A DNA stretch of 64,000 nucleotides. It comes from Candidatus Methylomirabilota bacterium (GTDB lineage Bacteria > Methylomirabilota > Methylomirabilia > Rokubacteriales > CSP1-6). A program made the translations under genes and the position numbers. The notes below the pieces were generated by a model. It made no database searches. It was not told where the DNA came from and saw nothing but the letters and a program-made list of their open reading frames with translations. Shown here one piece after another: positions 36,291 through 45,274 of the stretch (positions within the stretch are counted from its first letter, which is position 1; every line of letters starts with the position of its first letter). The stretch covers positions 1 to 64,000 of the forward strand of contig DASTYT010000115.1 in the NCBI GenBank assembly GCA_035764725.1, given 5' to 3'.

Positions 36291-37018
36291 GCCCGACGCC
36301 GCTGCTCGCGCTGGAGGAAGTTTCGCGGGCGTTCGGCTCGCTGCAGGTGCTCGATCGCCTGAGCCTCGCGGTGGGCGAGCGCGAGGCCGTCGGCGTCATC
36401 GGGCCGAATGGCGCGGGGAAGACCACGGCTCTCAACGTCCTCGCGGGGCGACTCCGCCCCGACCGCGGGCGCGTGACCCTGGGGGGCCGCGACATCACTG
36501 CGCTCCCCGCGCATGCCCGCTCGCGCGCCGGCATCGTGCTCACGCATCAGATCCCCCATCCCTTCGAGGCGATGACGGTGTTCGAGAACGTGCTCGTGGG
36601 GGCGACCCATGGGGGCGGCCGGCACGAGCGCGAGGCCTACGCCGTCTGCGGCGACGCGCTCGCGCTGGCCGGGCTCGGCGGCAAGGCCAACACCCGCGCG
36701 GGGGCGCTGACTCTCCTCGAGCGCAAGCGGCTCGAGCTGGCCCGCGCCCTCGCCACCGGGCCGCGCGTGCTGCTGCTCGACGAGATCGCGGGCGGGCTCA
36801 CCGAGCCCGAGGTGCTGGCCATGGTGGGCGTGATTCGCGAGGTGCGATCGCGGGGCATCGCCATCATCTGGATCGAGCACATCGTGCACGCGCTCCGCGC
36901 CGCGGTGGACCGGCTGGTGTGCATCGACTTCGGCGCCGCCATCATGGACGGGCCGCCCGACGCGGTGATGGGGAGCCCGGAGGTGCAGCGTGTGTATCTC
37001 GGGATCGACGTGACGTGA
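36287..37018 (+). CDS. livG: Liv-type ABC transporter ATP-binding protein (LivG-like), non-canonical start
   Basis: ABC ATPase of about 243 residues: Walker A GPNGAGKTT, Walker B VLLLDEIAGGL, H-loop in IIWIEHIVHALR. The signature region reads LTLLERKRLELARAL instead of LSGGQ, a variant seen in LivG-like ATPases. No ATG, GTG or TTG stands before the conserved LLALEEVSRAFGSLQVLD. A CTG at 36287 overlaps the previous stop (CTGA) exactly where ATGA would be expected, so I place the start there. An ATG at 36185 is also in frame but would overlap the binding-protein gene by 106 bp. Confidence 0.88.
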   Translation: MSPTPLLALEEVSRAFGSLQVLDRLSLAVGEREAVGVIGPNGAGKTTALNVLAGRLRPDRGRVTLGGRDITALPAHARSRAGIVLTHQIPHPFEAMTVFENVLVGATHGGGRHEREAYAVCGDALALAGLGGKANTRAGALTLLERKRLELARALATGPRVLLLDEIAGGLTEPEVLAMVGVIREVRSRGIAIIWIEHIVHALRAAVDRLVCIDFGAAIMDGPPDAVMGSPEVQRVYLGIDVT

Positions 37019-37713
37019 GCCTGCTGAGCGTCCGCGAGCTGTCCGCGTTCTACGGTGACTTCCAGGCGCTGTTCGGCGTGTCCCTGGAAGTCGCCGCGGG
37101 CGAGCTGGTGGCGGTGATCGGCGCCAACGGCGCGGGCAAGACCACGCTGCTGCGCGCGCTGGCCGGCGCGGTGCCGGGCGCGCGTGGGGCCGTCGAGCTG
37201 GACGGCCGTTCGGTGACGGGCCTTCCCGCGGAGGCGCTGGTGGGCCTCGGGCTGGTGCTGGTGCCCGAGGGACGGAAGATCTTCCCCAGCCTCACCGTGG
37301 AGGAGAATCTCCGCGTGGGCGCCTACCGCGGGCGCCCCGGCCCGTGGAGCCTCGCGCGCGTGCAGCGTCTCTTCCCCATCCTCGCCGCGCGGCGGCGCGA
37401 GCCCGGCACCAATCTCTCCGGCGGGGAGCAGCAGATGCTGGCCATCGGCCGCGGGCTCATGGCCAATCCGCGCCTCCTGCTCGTGGACGAGATCTCGCTG
37501 GGGCTGGCGCCGCTGATGGTGAAGCGGCTCTACGAGGCGTTGACGGCCATCCGCGCCGAAGGGGCCACGTTGATCGTCGTGGAGCAGGACGTAAGCCAGG
37601 TGCTGGCCGTCGCCGAGCGCGTCTACTGCCTGCGCAAGGGCGCGGTGTCGCTCGAGGGCGTGCCCGCGCGGCTCGGGCGCGCGCAGCTCGCCGGCGCCTA
37701 CTTCGGGACCTGA
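37015..37713 (+). CDS. livF: Liv-type ABC transporter ATP-binding protein (LivF-like)
   Basis: ABC ATPase of 232 residues with Walker A GANGAGKTT, signature NLSGGEQQML, Walker B LLLVDEISLGLAP and H-loop IVVEQDV. Length and the EGRKIFPSLTVEENL segment are typical of LivF. The GTG start overlaps the LivG stop (GTGA). With LivG it powers uptake through the two permeases that follow. Confidence 0.94.
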   Translation: MSLLSVRELSAFYGDFQALFGVSLEVAAGELVAVIGANGAGKTTLLRALAGAVPGARGAVELDGRSVTGLPAEALVGLGLVLVPEGRKIFPSLTVEENLRVGAYRGRPGPWSLARVQRLFPILAARRREPGTNLSGGEQQMLAIGRGLMANPRLLLVDEISLGLAPLMVKRLYEALTAIRAEGATLIVVEQDVSQVLAVAERVYCLRKGAVSLEGVPARLGRAQLAGAYFGT

Positions 37714-37717
37714 GACG

Positions 37718-38593
37718 ATGGCCTGGGTCGACACCGTGGTGCAGGGCGTGCTGCTGGGCGGGCTCTACGCGCTCTTCGCCACCGGGCTCTCACTGATCTT
37801 CGGCGTCATGCGCCTGGTGAACCTGGCGCACGGAGACTTCAGCATTCTCGCCGCCTTCCTCGCCGCCGCCGCGGTCGCCGCGTGGGGCCTGAATCCCCTG
37901 CTCGCGCTCGCGCTGGTGGTGCCGCTGATGGCAACGCTCGGCTACGGGCTCCAGTGGCTCGTGCTGGATCGTCTGCTCGGCCGCGGCGTGCTCCCCGCCG
38001 TGCTGGTCACGTTCGGCTTCTCGGTGATCATCCAGAACGGGCTCCTCGAGGCGTTCTCCGCGGACTCGCGGCGGCTGAACCCGGGCGGCATCGAGACGGC
38101 CAGCCTCTCGCTGGGCGGCGGCCTCGCGGTGGGCTGGTTCCCCCTGCTCACCTTCGCCGTCGCGGTGCTGCTGCTGGGCGGGCTTCAGCTCTTGATCGGC
38201 CACACCGCGATCGGCCGCGCGTTTCGTGCGACGTCCGACGACGCCGCTACCGCGGCGCTCATGGGCATCGACAACCGGCGCCTGCACGGCCTCGCCATGG
38301 CGCTCTCGCTCGCCATCGTCGCGGTGGCCGGCATCTTCCTCGGGATCCGCACCACGTTCACGTTCGGCAGCGGGCCCGATCGCCTCCTCTTCGCCTTCGA
38401 GGCGGTGATCATCGGCGGGCTTGGGTCGCTCTGGGGCACGCTGGTGGGCGGTGTCGTACTGGGGGTGGCGCAGACGGTGGGCGCCAAGCTCTCGCCGGGC
38501 TGGGGGATCCTCACCGGGCACCTGGTCTTCCTCGCCGTGCTGCTGCTTCGCCCCTCGGGCCTCTTCTCCCCCAAGCGCCGGGTGGACGCGTGA
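37718..38593 (+). CDS. livH: Liv-type ABC transporter permease (LivH-like)
   Basis: Inner-membrane permease of 291 residues with about eight TM helices. It opens with VVQGVLLGGLYALFATGLSLIFGVMRLVNLAHGDF, the standard LivH signature. The EAA-like loop is GRAFRATSDDAATAALMGID, contacting the ATPases. It starts 4 bp after livF and its stop overlaps the LivM-like start (GTGA). Confidence 0.95.
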   Translation: MAWVDTVVQGVLLGGLYALFATGLSLIFGVMRLVNLAHGDFSILAAFLAAAAVAAWGLNPLLALALVVPLMATLGYGLQWLVLDRLLGRGVLPAVLVTFGFSVIIQNGLLEAFSADSRRLNPGGIETASLSLGGGLAVGWFPLLTFAVAVLLLGGLQLLIGHTAIGRAFRATSDDAATAALMGIDNRRLHGLAMALSLAIVAVAGIFLGIRTTFTFGSGPDRLLFAFEAVIIGGLGSLWGTLVGGVVLGVAQTVGAKLSPGWGILTGHLVFLAVLLLRPSGLFSPKRRVDA

Positions 38594-39606
38594 GCGCGCC
38601 CGCGAGCGCCGCGCCACTCGCGCCGGTGGTGGAGCGCACCACGCCCGCGAGTCGCGCGGGCGCGGTGGCGGGCGTGGTGCTGCTCGCCGCGCTGATCGCG
38701 CTGCCGTGGGTGGGCACCTCGGGCACGATGCGCATGGTCGTCGAGCTGATCGCGCTGCTGGTCCTGGCTCAGATGTGGAATCTCCTCGCCGGCTACGCGG
38801 GGCTGGTCTCCATCGGCCAGCAGGCCTATGTTGGCCTCGGCGGCTACGCGCTGATCGTGCTGGCGGACGATCTCGGCGTGAATCCGTTCCTGGCCGTCCC
38901 GCTCGCGGGCGTGGTCGCCGTCGCGGTCGCGCTGCCCACCGCGGTGCTCGTCTTCCGCTTCCGCGGCGGCTACTTCGCGGTGGGCACCTGGGCGGTGGCC
39001 GAGGTGTACCGGCTGCTCGTGGCCAACACGGACGCGCTGGGGCGCGGCACCGGGCGGACGCTCAAGGCGGTGTTCCCCCTGGCGCGGGAAACACGTGAGC
39101 TCGGCACCTACGCGATCGCGCTCGGCATCGGGCTCGCCGCCCTCGCCGCGATGTACGTCTATCTCCGCTCGCGGCAGGGCCTCGGGCTCATGGCCATCCG
39201 CGACAGCGAGCCCGCCTCGGAAAGCCTGGGCATCGACGTGTTCCGCACCAAGCTCACCGTGTACCTCATCGCCGCCTTCGGCACCGGCGTGACCGGCGCG
39301 CTCATCTATTTGAACCTCCTGCGCATCTCGCCCGACGCGGCGTTTTCCATCAGCTGGACAGCCTACACGATCTTCATCGTGGTGATCGGCGGGCTCGGCA
39401 CGCTCGAGGGGCCCATCGTCGGCACGCTCCTCTTCTTCTTCCTCCGCGAGATCCTGTCCGAGTACGGCGCCTGGTACATGATCCTGCTGGGCGTGCTCGC
39501 GATCGTCGCCATGCTGCGCTTCCCACAGGGCCTGTGGGGGCTGGTGGCCGAGCGCTGGGGCCTCGACATGTTCCCCGTGCGCCGGCGGGTGCGCGCGCCG
39601 CGCTGA
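38590..39606 (+). CDS. livM: Liv-type ABC transporter permease (LivM-like)
   Basis: Inner-membrane permease of 338 residues, about ten TM helices. LivM signatures include MWNLLAGYAGLVSIGQQAYVG, FRFRGGYFAVGTWAVAE and GLGLMAIRDSEPASESLGID. The GTG at 38590 overlaps the LivH stop and is preferred to the long upstream open frame, which is a shadow of livH. It completes the binding protein-ATPase-ATPase-permease-permease set. The operon probably ends here, because an independent promoter and riboswitch follow. Confidence 0.94.
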   Translation: MSAPASAAPLAPVVERTTPASRAGAVAGVVLLAALIALPWVGTSGTMRMVVELIALLVLAQMWNLLAGYAGLVSIGQQAYVGLGGYALIVLADDLGVNPFLAVPLAGVVAVAVALPTAVLVFRFRGGYFAVGTWAVAEVYRLLVANTDALGRGTGRTLKAVFPLARETRELGTYAIALGIGLAALAAMYVYLRSRQGLGLMAIRDSEPASESLGIDVFRTKLTVYLIAAFGTGVTGALIYLNLLRISPDAAFSISWTAYTIFIVVIGGLGTLEGPIVGTLLFFFLREILSEYGAWYMILLGVLAIVAMLRFPQGLWGLVAERWGLDMFPVRRRVRAPR

Positions 39607-39623
39607 GCCGGGCGCCGAAAGAC

Positions 39624-39652
39624 TTGCCTCGGGCGGATGCCGGCGTGATAAT
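39624..39652 (+). promoter_or_regulatory. sigma70 promoter of ahcY
   Basis: TTGCCT (39624-39629), 17 bp, GATAAT (39647-39652). Initiation near 39659 would start the transcript just before the SAH riboswitch. Confidence 0.65.
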
Positions 39653-39663
39653 CACCGAGGACC

Positions 39664-39750
39664 TGCCCCGAGGAGCGTTGCGACGGGAGCCATCCCGCCA
39701 GGCTCGGGGCGGCTGACCGACCCGGTCAGCGAGACGAACGGCGCTCGCAA
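39664..39750 (+). ncRNA. S-adenosylhomocysteine (SAH) riboswitch
   Basis: The leader of ahcY folds as the ahcY-type SAH riboswitch. P1 is CCCCGAG (39666-39672) paired with CTCGGGG (39703-39709), with the conserved GAGCGTTGCGAC and GCCAGGCTCGG segments inside. A perfect 8-bp stem, GCTGACCG (39712-39719) with CGGTCAGC (39723-39730), follows. The pseudoknot pairs GAGCG (39673-39677) with CGCTC (39742-39746). The Shine-Dalgarno GGAGGG lies about 20 bp further on. In this class SAH binding turns expression on, giving feed-forward control of SAH hydrolase. Confidence 0.92.
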
Positions 39751-39777
39751 ACTCCCGATTTCAGAGGAGGGCGCGAG

Positions 39778-41193
<1,416 letters not shown>

Positions 41194-41197
41194 ACGT

Positions 41198-42094
41198 CTG
41201 CGGCGCGCACCGGGCGACCGCGTCACCTACCGGGAAGGTCTCTTCTTCCTGGTCACGGTGGTGCTCGCCTGGGGCCTCACGTGGCCGATCAACAAGGTGA
41301 TCCTGAGATCGCTGCCGCCGCTGTGGGCGGTGGCGCTGCGCACCGCACTCGCGGCGGTGGTCCTCGTGCTCGTGGCATCGCTCCGGGGCCGGCTGGTCCG
41401 GCCGCCCCGGGGCGACATGCCCGTGCTCCTCTCGATCACGCTGCTGCACATCGTGGGCTTCTCGGTGCTCTCGACCTGGGGCCTCATGCGCGTGCCCGCC
41501 GGCCGCTCGGTGGTGCTCGCCTACACCACGCCGCTCTGGGTGATTCCGGGCGCGTGGCTGTTCCTCGACGAACGGCTGACGCGGCGGCGCGGGCTGGGCG
41601 TGGTGATCGGGCTCGCCGGCCTGCTCACGCTGTTCAACCCACTCGCGCTCGACTGGTCGGATCGCGCCATCGTGCTGGGCCATCTCGCCATCGTGGCCGC
41701 CGCGATGCTGTGGGCACTCAGCATCCTCCACATCCGCGGGCATCGTTGGATCTCCACGCCGTTCGAGCTCCTGCCGTGGGAGACCCTGCTCGCGACCGCG
41801 ATCCTCGGCGTGATCGCGCTGGCCTCCTCGCCCTGGCCCCACCCGGCATGGACCCCGTCGCTGACGCTGCTGGTCCTCTACGCGGGAATCCCGGGCTCCG
41901 CCCTGGCCTACTGGGCAGTGGCCATGGCCAGCCGCTATCTACCAGCGGTTACCACATCGCTGGGGCTCCTGGCGACACCTGTCGTGAGCGTGATCGCGGC
42001 CACGATCTTCCTCGGCGAGCCGCTCACGCCGAGCCTGCTCCTGGCCATCGTGCTGATCCTGGGCGGCGTCGCCCTCGGCACCGCCCAGGCTTGA
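41198..42094 (+). CDS. EamA/DMT-family transporter, non-canonical start
   Basis: Drug/metabolite transporter of about 298 residues with ten TM helices in two EamA repeats. The first helix (LFFLVTVVLAWGLTWPINKVIL) begins about 14 codons after the ahcY stop. No ATG, GTG or TTG precedes it in frame: only CTG at 41198, while the first GTG (41258) would cut the helix. I place the start at CTG with low certainty. EamA carriers export amino acids or other metabolites. It lies 4 bp after ahcY and probably shares its transcript. Confidence 0.85.
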   Translation: MRRAPGDRVTYREGLFFLVTVVLAWGLTWPINKVILRSLPPLWAVALRTALAAVVLVLVASLRGRLVRPPRGDMPVLLSITLLHIVGFSVLSTWGLMRVPAGRSVVLAYTTPLWVIPGAWLFLDERLTRRRGLGVVIGLAGLLTLFNPLALDWSDRAIVLGHLAIVAAAMLWALSILHIRGHRWISTPFELLPWETLLATAILGVIALASSPWPHPAWTPSLTLLVLYAGIPGSALAYWAVAMASRYLPAVTTSLGLLATPVVSVIAATIFLGEPLTPSLLLAIVLILGGVALGTAQA

Positions 42095-42120
42095 CAGTCT
42101 CGCCGCACGCTTCGTAGACT
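42091..42120 (+). promoter_or_regulatory. sigma70 promoter of the asd leader
   Basis: TTGACA (42091-42096), 18 bp, TAGACT (42115-42120). The -35 overlaps the stop of the EamA gene, as at the MarR promoter. Initiation is expected near 42127. Confidence 0.6.
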
Positions 42121-42127
42121 CGAATCC

Positions 42128-42238
42128 GTGATCGACATGCGGCTCGCGCGAACTTCAAAGAGCACCGACAAGACCCGGCTGGGGTCCCCGACGGGACGCC
42201 CAGCGACGACGGTGGCGCGCGGCCGCGAGGCATTCTAG
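42128..42238 (+). CDS. possible leader peptide upstream of asd
   Basis: A 36-codon frame begins with GTG right at the predicted transcription start; an internal ATG at 42137 would give MRLARTSKSTDKTRLGSPTG and onward, ending at 42238. It holds six Thr and several Arg. It ends 29 bp before a strong terminator hairpin that itself precedes asd, a layout like amino-acid attenuation leaders. Coding status is unproven. Confidence 0.3.
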   Translation: MIDMRLARTSKSTDKTRLGSPTGRPATTVARGREAF

Positions 42239-42267
42239 CCCCGCAGCGAACGACGAAACGGATCCAC

Positions 42268-42307
42268 GAGGCCCGCGACCACCCAAGGTCGCGGGCCTCT
42301 CTTGTTT
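42268..42307 (+). terminator. Rho-independent terminator/attenuator before asd
   Basis: A perfect 13-bp stem (GAGGCCCGCGACC, 42268-42280, with its complement 42287-42299) and a 6-nt loop, followed by the T-rich run TCTTGTTT. It lies 30 bp before the asd start and downstream of a promoter, so it can act as an attenuator or end a small RNA of about 170 nt. Confidence 0.8.
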
Positions 42308-42337
42308 CAGGGTGTTCGGAAATCCATGGAGGAAGCT

Positions 42338-43417
42338 ATGCGGACGATGCGCGTCGCCGTGATCGGCGCCACCGGCGTGGCGGGCCAGCAATTCCTGGCC
42401 GCCCTCGCCGGTCACCCCTACTTCGAGGTCGCCGCTCTCGCGGCCTCCGAGCGCTCCGCGGGAAAGCGGTACCGCGAGGCCATCACCGATGCGGCCGGCG
42501 CCGTGCGCTGGTACTGCGCGGAGCCGCTGGATCCTGCCTTCGCCGCGCTCACCGTGCAGGACGCGGCCCAGCTCGACGCAGAGTCGGTGGACCTCGTCTT
42601 CACCGCCGTGGAATCGGACGCCGCGCGCGACCTCGAGCCGCGCTACGCGAAGACGACTCCCGTGGTCTCGACCGCCTCCGCCTTCCGCTACGAGCCCGAC
42701 GTGCCGATCTTCATCCCCGGCGTCAACATGGACCACGACGCCCTCATCGCCGCGCAGCGCGGGAACCGCGGCTGGAAGGGCTTCGTCACGCCGGTGCCGA
42801 ACTGCACCACCACCGGGCTGGCCATGACCCTCAAGCCTTTGCATGTTGCCTTCGGCGTGGAGCGTGTCGTGATGACCTCGCTCCAGGGCCTCTCGGGTGC
42901 CGGCCGCTCGCCGGGCGTGATCGCGATGGACGTGGTCGACAACGTGATCCCCTACGTCCCGAAGGAAGAGGAGAAGGTCGAGAAAGAAACGCAGAAGATC
43001 CTGGGCGTGATGCGCGGCGACACGGTGGAGCCCGCGGCCTTCCCCGTCTCCGCCACCTGCACTCGCGTGCCGGTGCTGGAGGCTCACACCGAGTCCGTGA
43101 GCGTGGCGCTGCGGCGCGCGGCCACGATGGACGAGGTCAAGACCGCCCTGCGCGAGCATGGGCGGGAGTTCGCGCGGCTCGGCCTCCCTTCGTGCCCATC
43201 CCGGCTCATCGACGTGAGCGAGGACCCCTTCCGGCCCCAGCCGCGGCTCGATCGCGACCGCGAGCAGGGCATGCTCACCAGCGTGGGGCGCGTGCGACCC
43301 GACCATGCGCTGCCCAACGGGGTGAAGTACGTCCTCGTCTCCCACAATACGAAGATGGGCGCGGCCCGCGGCGCCATGCTGGTGGCGGAGTACCTCGCGG
43401 CGCGCGGCCACCTCTAA
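42338..43417 (+). CDS. asd: aspartate-semialdehyde dehydrogenase (archaeal/fungal type)
   Basis: NADP-dependent enzyme of 359 residues reducing aspartyl phosphate to aspartate semialdehyde, the branch point to Lys, Met and Thr. NADP motif GATGVAGQQF at 10-19; active-site Cys156 in VPNCTTTG; substrate-binding region LQGLSGAGRSPG; catalytic-region His in LEAHTESVSV. These features match the yeast HOM2/archaeal branch, not the E. coli branch. The ATG at 42338 has an ideal GGAGGA 6 bp upstream; the frame begins earlier at a TTG inside the terminator tail. Likely controlled by the upstream leader. Confidence 0.95.
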   Translation: MRTMRVAVIGATGVAGQQFLAALAGHPYFEVAALAASERSAGKRYREAITDAAGAVRWYCAEPLDPAFAALTVQDAAQLDAESVDLVFTAVESDAARDLEPRYAKTTPVVSTASAFRYEPDVPIFIPGVNMDHDALIAAQRGNRGWKGFVTPVPNCTTTGLAMTLKPLHVAFGVERVVMTSLQGLSGAGRSPGVIAMDVVDNVIPYVPKEEEKVEKETQKILGVMRGDTVEPAAFPVSATCTRVPVLEAHTESVSVALRRAATMDEVKTALREHGREFARLGLPSCPSRLIDVSEDPFRPQPRLDRDREQGMLTSVGRVRPDHALPNGVKYVLVSHNTKMGAARGAMLVAEYLAARGHL

Positions 43418-43454
43418 TTCGCTGACATTTGCGCGGGGCAGCCGGGCCGGGTAA

Positions 43455-43559
43455 CCTATGTGAATAGGGCCAAGGTCCCATTTCTCTCCGCCGCGAAGGC
43501 GCCTACAGTTCGCGGCCATGGCTCCCTTGGCCGCACGTCCGGTGCCGCGCGTCGCGATC
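43455..43559 (+). repeat. promoter-start-codon element, copy A of an inverted duplicate
   Basis: About 105 bp matching 49046-48941 on the other strand with roughly 18 mismatches. The core from GAATAGGG to TACAGT is nearly identical. It includes a partial palindrome (CCTATGTGAATAGG), a -10-like TACAGT (43504-43509) and the first codons of the glycosyltransferase (MAPLAARPVPR). Confidence 0.8.
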
Positions 43560-44570
43560 CTCTCGCCGTTTCCGCTCGACTCGCCCCGTGGCAATGCCGT
43601 CACGGTGGGGCGCATCGCCGAGGGCTTGCGTGCGCGAGGCGTCGACCTCGACGTGTGGGACCTGGACACGCCCGGGCTCGGTGAGCGCATGCTCGCGCAG
43701 CCGCTCGCGCTGGTCCACGCCTTCCACGCCTACCGTACCGGCCGGCTCGCGCTGGCCTTCGCCCGGGTCTCGGGCGTGCCGCTCGTGGTGACGTTGACCG
43801 GCACCGACGTGAGCCATGATCTGCGCGACCCGTCGCGGGCCGCCAGCGTCCGAGAGGTGCTCGACTCCGCCGCCGCGGTGGTCGCGTTCCACGAGAGCAT
43901 CGCCACCGAGGTCGAGGCCGCCCTGCCGTCCCTGGCCGGGCGTGTTCGCATCGTCCCCCAGAGCGTGCGATTCCCTCCAAGCCCGGATGGCCAGGTGAGA
44001 GCCCCCGCGATCGACGGCGACCCCTGCATTCTCTTTCCAGCCGGCATTCGCCCCGTAAAGCGTCCCCTGCTGCCGCTCGAGCCGCTGGAGCGGCTGCAGC
44101 GCGAGCGCCCCGGACTCCGGCTCTGGTACGCGGGCCCGAGGCTCGAATCCGCCGAATTGCGCCGGCTCGAGCAGGGACTGATCGGCCGTCCCTGGGCACG
44201 GTACCTGGGGGCGGTGCCGCACGCGGCGATGCCCGCGCTGCTCGACGCCGCCGACATCGTGCTGAACTGCTCGGAGTCCGAGGGCGGGATGGCCAACTCG
44301 GTGGTCGAGGCCCTGGCCCTCGGGCGCGCCGTGCTCGCGTCCGACATTCCGGGCAACCGCTCGCTCATCGAGGAGGACGTGACCGGTTTGCTGTTCGATT
44401 CCAGGGCGGCGCTGATCGCGCAGGCCGCGCGCCTCGCCGGGGACCCCGCCCTGCGCCGACGCCTCGGCGAGGCGGGCCGCCGCCTCGTGGCCACGCGGCT
44501 CGCGCCGGCCCGCGAGATCGACGGCTATCTGGAGACCTACGCGCAGGCGGCGGGACGGAGCCTCGTGTGA
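43518..44570 (+). CDS. GT4-family glycosyltransferase
   Basis: Glycosyltransferase group 1 (GT-B fold) of 350 residues. The N-terminal half has a Rossmann opening, VAILSPFPLDSPRGNAVTVGRIA. The C-terminal half holds the nucleotide-sugar site, with the EX7E-type motif in NCSESEGGMANSVVEALALG. I recall this group as a putative glycosyltransferase of the TIGR04348 type, donor unknown. It is the first gene of a four-gene run in which each start overlaps the previous stop. Its promoter and first codons match those of the response regulator at 48982. Confidence 0.9.
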   Translation: MAPLAARPVPRVAILSPFPLDSPRGNAVTVGRIAEGLRARGVDLDVWDLDTPGLGERMLAQPLALVHAFHAYRTGRLALAFARVSGVPLVVTLTGTDVSHDLRDPSRAASVREVLDSAAAVVAFHESIATEVEAALPSLAGRVRIVPQSVRFPPSPDGQVRAPAIDGDPCILFPAGIRPVKRPLLPLEPLERLQRERPGLRLWYAGPRLESAELRRLEQGLIGRPWARYLGAVPHAAMPALLDAADIVLNCSESEGGMANSVVEALALGRAVLASDIPGNRSLIEEDVTGLLFDSRAALIAQAARLAGDPALRRRLGEAGRRLVATRLAPAREIDGYLETYAQAAGRSLV

Positions 44571-45274
44571 GCGACGACGAGGGTCTGCTCCTCTTCCACT
44601 ACCGCGGCTGCGTGTTCCGCATCGGCGCCGGCGCCCAGCCGCCCAAGGCCGGCTCGCTCCTCTTCTGCCGGCATCTCGGCGTGCGCGCGGGCGAGCGCGT
44701 GCTCGAGATCGGCTCGGGCATGGGGCTGGCCGCCGTGCTCGCGGCACGGGCGGGCGCGCGCGTGATCGCCACGGACGTCCGTCCCGAGGCGGTCGCCTGC
44801 ACGCGGGATAATGCCGCGCGCAACGGCGTGGCGGACGCGGTGGACGTGCGGCTCGGCGACGGCTACGCCCCCGTGGCCGAGCTCCGCTTCGATCTCGTCT
44901 GCGCGAGCCCGCCCCAGATGCCGACGCCGCCCGGCCGCGACCGCGACGACGCGGAGGCCGCCGCTGACAACGGCGGCCCCGACGGCTGGGCCCTGCTCGA
45001 TCGCCTGATCTGCGAAGCGCCCGCGCATCTCGTCCCCGGCGGCCGCTTCCTCTTCACCCTGTTCGGCTTCCTCGGCATCGAGGGCGCGAAGGCGCGTCTG
45101 CGGGCTGTCGGCCTCGATCCCGTGGTGGTCGCGCGCGAGCGTCACGGCTTCCCGCGCATCGGCTTCGAGCGCCTCGACTATCTCCGCACGCAGGATCCCG
45201 AGCGCACGATCCCGCGGGACGCTCTCCCCGACGGCGTCGATCGCTACGTGGTGGCGGGCCATCTCCCGGCATGA
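44567..45274 (+). CDS. SAM-dependent methyltransferase (PrmC/HemK-like)
   Basis: Class I methyltransferase of 235 residues. SAM-binding motif I is VLEIGSGMGLAAV; the acidic residue of motif II is in VIATDVRPEA; the catalytic motif is CASPPQMPTPP, an N/SPP variant typical of amide or base N-methyltransferases. GTG start overlapping the glycosyltransferase stop (GTGA). Target unknown; its operon suggests a glycan-linked or small-molecule product. Confidence 0.88.
   Translation: MSDDEGLLLFHYRGCVFRIGAGAQPPKAGSLLFCRHLGVRAGERVLEIGSGMGLAAVLAARAGARVIATDVRPEAVACTRDNAARNGVADAVDVRLGDGYAPVAELRFDLVCASPPQMPTPPGRDRDDAEAAADNGGPDGWALLDRLICEAPAHLVPGGRFLFTLFGFLGIEGAKARLRAVGLDPVVVARERHGFPRIGFERLDYLRTQDPERTIPRDALPDGVDRYVVAGHLPA

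Noticed and set aside
42128..42300. The asd leader as a lysine, SAM or T-box riboswitch or a tRNA/tmRNA
   Set aside because: I could not find conserved cores of these RNAs; only the promoter, a short frame and the terminator hairpin are supported.
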